Positions 59,601-64,000 of a stretch of 64,000 nt of DNA are shown in pieces (the stretch's first letter is position 1; each line of letters opens with the position of its first letter). The notes beneath the pieces are model-generated. The model was not told the origin of the DNA. It worked only from the letters and a program-made list of their open reading frames with translations, and ran no database searches. Source of the stretch: Pratylenchus scribneri (Eukaryota > Nematoda > Chromadorea > Rhabditida > Pratylenchidae); the NCBI GenBank assembly GCA_030063045.1, contig JAQSEB010000091.1, positions 1,240,001 through 1,304,000 of the forward strand. Reading direction: 5' to 3'. The position numbers and the translations under genes were made by a program.

Positions 59601-62600
59601 TTTCAGCCAGTGGCCAATTCCCCCCTTCTGTCCACCCATTTTATGCCTCTGGTTCCCATTTCCGTCCACCTGTCCCCTTCCCTCCCATTTCCACCCCTTT
59701 TCCGAATGGCCAGTTTGGAAGCGGCTATTCCCCCAATTCGAAAAACACATAAATCCACAATATATTTTGACCTTCACCGCTCACAATTGTTGACCATTAT
59801 TCCATTGAAGCCGAAATTTTTTTGAAGCCTGGGATTTAGGATTTCATAGTGGCCAAAATTGGAAGATTTAGCCTCAGGGAAATATTATGGATTTGGGTCC
59901 AAATTTAAAAAAAATATTGGAAGGATTTTGCCAAACGGATTATCCTCTCTTTCCTTCCAATTCTACCATTTTTTCAGTTACATTAGTAATTATGAAATAG
60001 TTACATTCTTAAATGGCACAAATTTTGCACCATACAATTCCATAAATATTTGCTGACATTTTTAAATAAACCTTTAAATTATAAAAAGAGAATGTCAATT
60101 AATTCTTAAAAATGGACGTCCCACAAAAATGTCCATTGGCAATTATTTTTATAATATTTGTTTATTAATCAACAAATTAATTCTTCGACAAAAATATGTT
60201 ACCCGAATCATTGGTCTATTTGCTAGCCAAGGTACACTCAAAAAATTTAGAAATTATATTAAATTGTCTAATAAACTTTGTTCTAAATGAACTAATAGGC
60301 AGATTACCTGATTTTGTGAAATATTTCCAATCAATTAATAAAATTATTATACTTTTGGGTTAAGCTCTTTCTTTGTATTTTTGATAGCATTTTGATTTCG
60401 ATCTCAAAATCATTGGTCAAATTTTAATTAGACACAAAATTATGAGTATTTTGCGCACCTGAATCTCAATACATTTTAGCCATCATTCAAACAATAAGAC
60501 TTTTATGCCTCTGGGTTAATCACTTTCGGGTAGAATATTTTGATATCAAAGATTGATCAAAAACAGAATTGGTCAGAAAGTAGTGGCAAAAAAAAAGGGA
60601 AATTACACACAATTTTTGACCAATTTCGTCACTTTTTAATCCTCTCTTTGATTAGTAATTACAATTCTCACGAAATTAAGAGAATACACGGAAGATGGCC
60701 ACCCAAATTTTTCAGCAATACTTCAACCAACATAATATTTTAATCAATCAATTATACAACTTTAATAACTCTGGGTTAAGCTCGTAGAACATTTTATTAT
60801 CAAAATGATTTATTGAACTTAAATTGGCTAGAAAATTATGGTCAAAAAAAAAACTTTTTACTACTTTTTAATCACCTCTTAATTAATCACAAATTTGCAA
60901 AGGCCACTGCCCTTGTCTCCGTTCTAATTGACGAATCCACCAGCATCGGGCACCCTCAATTCGCTGAACCCCTCTATCGATTGCAATTGGATTTGAGCCA
61001 ACCCGAAGGGCAATGGCCTCGTCGCTTGGGCCAAATCCAAGCTGGCACTGTCGGAGGCAATGGAACGGTTTTGTCCGGTGATTTGGTCTACAAATTGATG
61101 GATGGACATTTATTCGGTGGATTATTGGCCATTGAGCCAACCAATGGGACATTATGGGTGCAAAGGGCACCCAGCGAGGAGGAATGGCCAAGAGGAGTGC
61201 CAATTCGATTTGGGGTAAGCTCTGTTGATTTTAGTCAGAGGAAAATGAATTATTTCCACTTTTTTTGATTCTTTTTTTTCGATTTTTAAAACAATTTTAA
61301 TTCGACTAAAAGTAAATTCGTTGATCATTTTTGGATTAAGTGAATAAAATTTGAATGAATTTTGGAGTAAAAAATTATTCTTAATTTAATATGAGTTGGA
61401 AGTTGGAAGAGAAATTTTCATTTTAAATAAAAGTGCTTTTTCTCATTTTTAAAATTTGTATTTATTTGAATTGAATTCTTTGCCTCTTGCCAAGCATTAA
61501 ATGCTTAAAGGGTTTAATAAATAATTTATTAATGAATAAAAAATTTTATTCCAAAATCACAAAAATGCCTTTATATTTTACTTAAATTCATTTGAAAATC
61601 AGATTCGTGCCTGTCTCCGCCAAAATGGCAGTGAATGTGCGGATGCCCGGGTTGAGGCGGACATTGTCAGTTTGAAAGCGCCGATGCCACCGCCTTCATT
61701 AGATGGACCAATAATCAACAATGGGGCCGCAACGATGGAATTTGAACAGGTAAGTATTAATATTTTATTATTGGCTTATTTTGAATGTCCAATAGAATAT
61801 CCGCTGCCAATAAAAATTACCAAAAAATTTCAAATCCAAGTACATAAAAATTCAGTTCCTTTTGACGCCTTTAATTCCAATCAAATTACCCCAAAAAGCT
61901 ACAAATCCAAGTTTCAAAGGGAACAAATCCACTACCTATACCTAGACAGCTCTTTTGTCATATCTCTCAGCAAGGGAACAAGGAACAGCCAATTCAAAAA
62001 AGCCATTTAAAACCGCTAAATTCCTCTAAATATTATCTCATTAATTACTTTAAAACTTAAAGCATTTTGTAAATAGGCGGTGGTTTTTCTATCAAGTCAG
62101 AAAATTTTGGTTTATTACACTTAAAGAACTAACTTTTTTAAAAAGTTTAATGTATAATACAATTTAAAAAGGCCAAATTGTAGAGGACAATTTCGGCTTT
62201 CAGTTAGTATATCGCCTTCCCAGATTGGCTCTTATTTTGGCAAAAAACTTAGACATATTAGAATCGTCCTCTTCCTATCGTATATTTGATTTTCATTTTT
62301 TGTGCAGTTTCGCTACGAATTGGATTTGTCCGAGCGCACATTTGTGCCGCAAGGCACATCATTGGTGCGGGTGAATGTTCGCCCAGTGAATGGAACGATG
62401 ATTGGCAGCAACCAAAAAATTCACTACCGGCTTTTGGCGCCACACTCAAATGCCAATTCCGGTGATGGCGGATTTTCATTGGGCGAAGTTGGAGGCGAAA
62501 ATAATGGGATACAGGCTGACGATTTGGAATTGGATTTGGAGGTGGATAGCCACAAATTAATTATTCAAAATGCAAAACGAATTATTTATTATCATAGTTA

Positions 62601-63586
62601 ATTAAACGAGAGAAAAAAATGATTAAAATATTAAATTACATTTAAAAATAGGCATTTTTGAGGTCATAAAAGTTGACAATTTATTTGGCTTCTTAATAAA
62701 TGTCCGTACCCTTCTTATTAGCAAACCCATATTTAAGACCAAATATGGTTTTAAAAAAGCCTTGAACAGATTAATTTTTTCAACAAATTTTATTAAAAAG
62801 ATGGGTGCCAAAAATTGTTAAGATCTTTTTTGTGAATTGTTTAACCTTATTAATTAATAATTATTATTGGCTATTTATCCAAAAAATTTGCATATTTTAC
62901 AAATATTACAAAAATTATAAAATTCACATTTACATAAACCACATATTAGTATGGCCAAAATATGTGACTTCAAAAAATTGGCCACATTTTTTTCCATTAA
63001 AAAGTGAATGCCAGAAATTATTGCCAATGGAATATGGGCCAAAAAATCAAAAATAAAATCAATTTTTTGCATTATTATTCTTAAATTATTCAATTTTTAA
63101 ATTTACAATTACAATAATGACCAAAATAAATATTCAACATAGACTGGCGATCTTCGTTCCGACAAAGATTTGCGCTTTGCCCCCGTTGGCCCCATTCAAA
63201 CGCGACAATTCACAGTGCAAGCCACCGGGACAAATGCAGATGATGATGAGCTAATTTTGGCGGAGGCCACCGTTTTGATTCGGAGTAGGCCAAAAAGTGA
63301 ATGGGCGGATGAAAGTGGCGAAAAAACAACACGAATTCAATTCATTCCATTGCCAAAAACAATTTTCTTGGCCGCCACCAAACCAATTGGCTCCGCCATT
63401 TTGAGGTGGCAAATTTTTGCAAATTTTTTTTGACATAAATTTAATTACATTTTAATTAATTTTTACAATTTTATTTATTATTTAAATATTTTAAGGGTCT
63501 CGGTACGTGCCCAAAATCCGCGGGATGGGACTTGGCATTTGTTGCCGTTGGCTGCATTCCAAACCGGCGATGGTCATCCAGTCCAG
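50657..63586 (+). CDS. Cadherin-like cell-surface protein, 5' part (continues beyond the window)
   Basis: Seventeen exons join in phase for 1222 codons and the last donor (63587) is intact, so the gene continues rightward: 50657-50995, 51666-51920, 52459-52773, 53668-53799, 53848-54054, 54568-54750, 55309-55440, 55667-55738, 56183-56389, 56814-57119, 57676-57987, 58751-58909, 60903-61214, 61603-61749, 62308-62541, 63143-63405, 63496-63586. All introns are phase 0 except the last (phase 2). A signal segment (VQLLLIFIIFPTICFG) lies at about 29-44. Cadherin features: ALDTDPADHYALKF in exon 3, YSLDRANPYGQLFEMEPDTG in exon 5, VNDHSPRFTRRTYRFRLAEP and LDGDIGEFGRVRYRI in exon 9, VEAFDADEDP in exon 10. 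Many repeats lack full calcium-binding DxNDNxP motifs. An acidic Glu-rich linker lies at about 660-716. Likely an extracellular adhesion protein; I cannot match it to one nematode cdh gene. The 53800-53847 intron (GC-AG, 48 bp, in frame) may be optional. Confidence 0.78.
52799..53003 (+). mobile_element. hAT-like MITE family B, copy 3 (intact, 205 bp)
   Basis: Flanked by a perfect 8-bp duplication CAATTATA (52791-52798 and 53004-53011). The left end is GGTCTTACGTATTATCTGTA and the reverse complement of the right end is GGTACCTACGTATTATCTGT; beyond that the arms share ACGTATTATCTGTACCCAGA. The interior (GATTAGGGTTATGGTTAGG, GGATGACCCATGGGG) matches copies 1 and 2. It lies in intron 3 of the cadherin-like gene and has no coding capacity. 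This is the best-preserved copy and defines the family ends. Confidence 0.9.
53242..53255 (+). repeat. Poly(C) run of 14 bases
   Basis: Fourteen C then A then four C, in intron 3 of the cadherin-like gene, about 400 bases before exon 4. Confidence 0.9.
55793..56050. repeat. Inverted pair of family D repeats in cadherin intron 8
   Basis: The left copy (55793-55858), reverse-complemented, reads AAAAGCCAATTTTTAGAGGA and ends AATTGGCTGC. The right copy (55985-56050) reads GGCAAAATTGAAGAGGACAC and ends CACCGAATTGGCAA. The pair in opposite orientation about 130 bp apart could be the two ends of one small element or two insertions. Confidence 0.5.
58067..58382 (+). mobile_element. Dispersed repeat family C, copy 3 (about 316 bp)
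   Basis: It opens with a perfect hairpin GGGGCTAGAGC ... GGCTCTAGCCCC, continues CATCGCCGGAAGCCTAACT, GCAATATTTGATTGATAGGG and ends GGCCCTTAGGCATTTTTTTG ... GGCATTGACAG. It is collinear with copies 1 and 2 and lacks the MITE insertion present in copy 2, so it provides the empty site. It lies in intron 11 of the cadherin-like gene, about 80 bases after the donor. Confidence 0.7.
58527..58595 (+). repeat. Family D short palindromic repeat
   Basis: AGAAAGGCCACTCTTTAGAG at the start, GGCATATTGCCTTTCTAAAT then TGGTT at the end. A diverged relative of the 14130 copy, in the same cadherin intron as family C copy 3. Confidence 0.45.
60340..60900 (+). repeat. Diverged tandem segments in cadherin intron 12
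   Basis: Words such as CTGGGTTAAGCTC, TTTTAATCACCTC/TTTTTAATCCTCTC, GACCAATTTCGTCAC and ATTGGTCA recur at about 60340, 60500 and 60760, suggesting about three decayed copies of a 150-250 bp unit ending next to exon 13. Similar words occur at 63840-63980 and 52230-52400. Boundaries cannot be fixed by eye. Confidence 0.35.
62165..62232 (+). repeat. Family D short palindromic repeat
   Basis: Begins AAAAAGGCCAAATTGTAGAG and ends CCTTCCCAGATTGGCTCTT. A relative of the copies at 14130 and 58527, in the intron before exon 15 of the cadherin-like gene, 76 bases before that exon. Confidence 0.5.
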
Positions 63587-64000
63587 GTCCATAAAAACTG
63601 GGGAATATTAATTGTGAATAGTTCGGCTATTTTCATATTTGTTCCTACCTAAAATAAAAGGGCAAATAATATATGCCGTTATTTCTGATCTTTTATGGCC
63701 ATTTAATTTTTGTCCATTCCAAATTGGGTGATATTAAGTGAATTATTCAGAGATGGTCAAATTTTGTTCCCTCCCAAAAAAAAAGTAGAGTAGGGCATAC
63801 AGCCTAAAAGTTAAATAAGCTAAATATAGGCCAAAATACTCTGACAATTTTTATTTTTTGACCGTATTTTCTATGGCAATTTAATTTTTGACCAATCATT
63901 TTGATGTACCAAAATACTTTACAAAGAAAGTTTAGACAAATGATATAAAATATTCACAAAAAATGGCTCAGATATTAGCCATTGTCCAAAAATTCGGTGC

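Overview
The window is nuclear DNA of a nematode. It is AT-rich, with short AG-ended introns and GC-richer exons. Four of the genes belong to animal-specific families: a PAN/ZP apical matrix protein of the NompA/NOAH type, a Gi-class G-protein alpha subunit, the WAVE-complex subunit GEX-3/NCKAP1, and a cadherin. Two or three introns appear to use GC-AG splice sites. From general knowledge, GC-AG introns are unusually common in cyst nematodes (Globodera/Heterodera), so a tylenchid plant-parasitic nematode is a reasonable guess, but the window does not prove it. I rebuilt all gene models by hand from splice sites, codon phase and family likeness.

Layout. 1-15632 is gene-poor; it holds one weak possible terminal exon at the left edge, a 29-bp minisatellite, a 31-bp tandem repeat and a dispersed element. 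15633-17900 (+) is a four-exon secreted cysteine-rich gene with two reduced LDL-receptor class A modules, an ET/Ly6-like cysteine module and a tandemly duplicated 14-residue tail. 19443-27274 (+) is a 13-exon NOAH-type gene (817 aa: signal peptide, four PAN/apple modules, ZP domain, furin site, TM). Tail to tail with it, 28103-32532 (-) is a nine-exon Gi-class alpha subunit (355 aa). Head to head with that, across a 2.6-kb spacer, 35145-42498 (+) is gex-3 (21 exons, about 1199 aa). 43754-45355 (+) is a small secreted EF-hand protein. 45356-50656 is a repeat-rich spacer with a large 29-bp minisatellite abutting a 1.2-kb GC-ended foldback transposon. 50657-63586 (+) is the first 17 exons (1222 codons) of a cadherin-like gene that runs off the right edge.

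Function as a set. The NOAH-type protein (apical extracellular matrix), GEX-3 (actin/WAVE), the Gi subunit (cell polarity and signalling in relatives) and the cadherin (adhesion) all fit epidermal morphogenesis or cell-surface biology. I see no operon: strands alternate and spacers are kilobases long. The two small secreted genes (LDLa/ET and EF-hand) are the lineage-specific part.

The strongest non-gene content is a layered set of non-autonomous transposons in introns and spacers. It includes hAT-like MITEs with 8-bp target duplications, one inserted in another dispersed repeat (with empty-site evidence from two sister copies), a foldback element nested inside a MITE, and a 1205-bp foldback element with perfect 11-bp TIRs and a perfect 8-bp target duplication. 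Other points of interest are a duplicated decoy splice acceptor and exon start inside the NOAH-type gene, stop-free introns whose length is a multiple of 3, and a Gi subunit without the pertussis-toxin cysteine.
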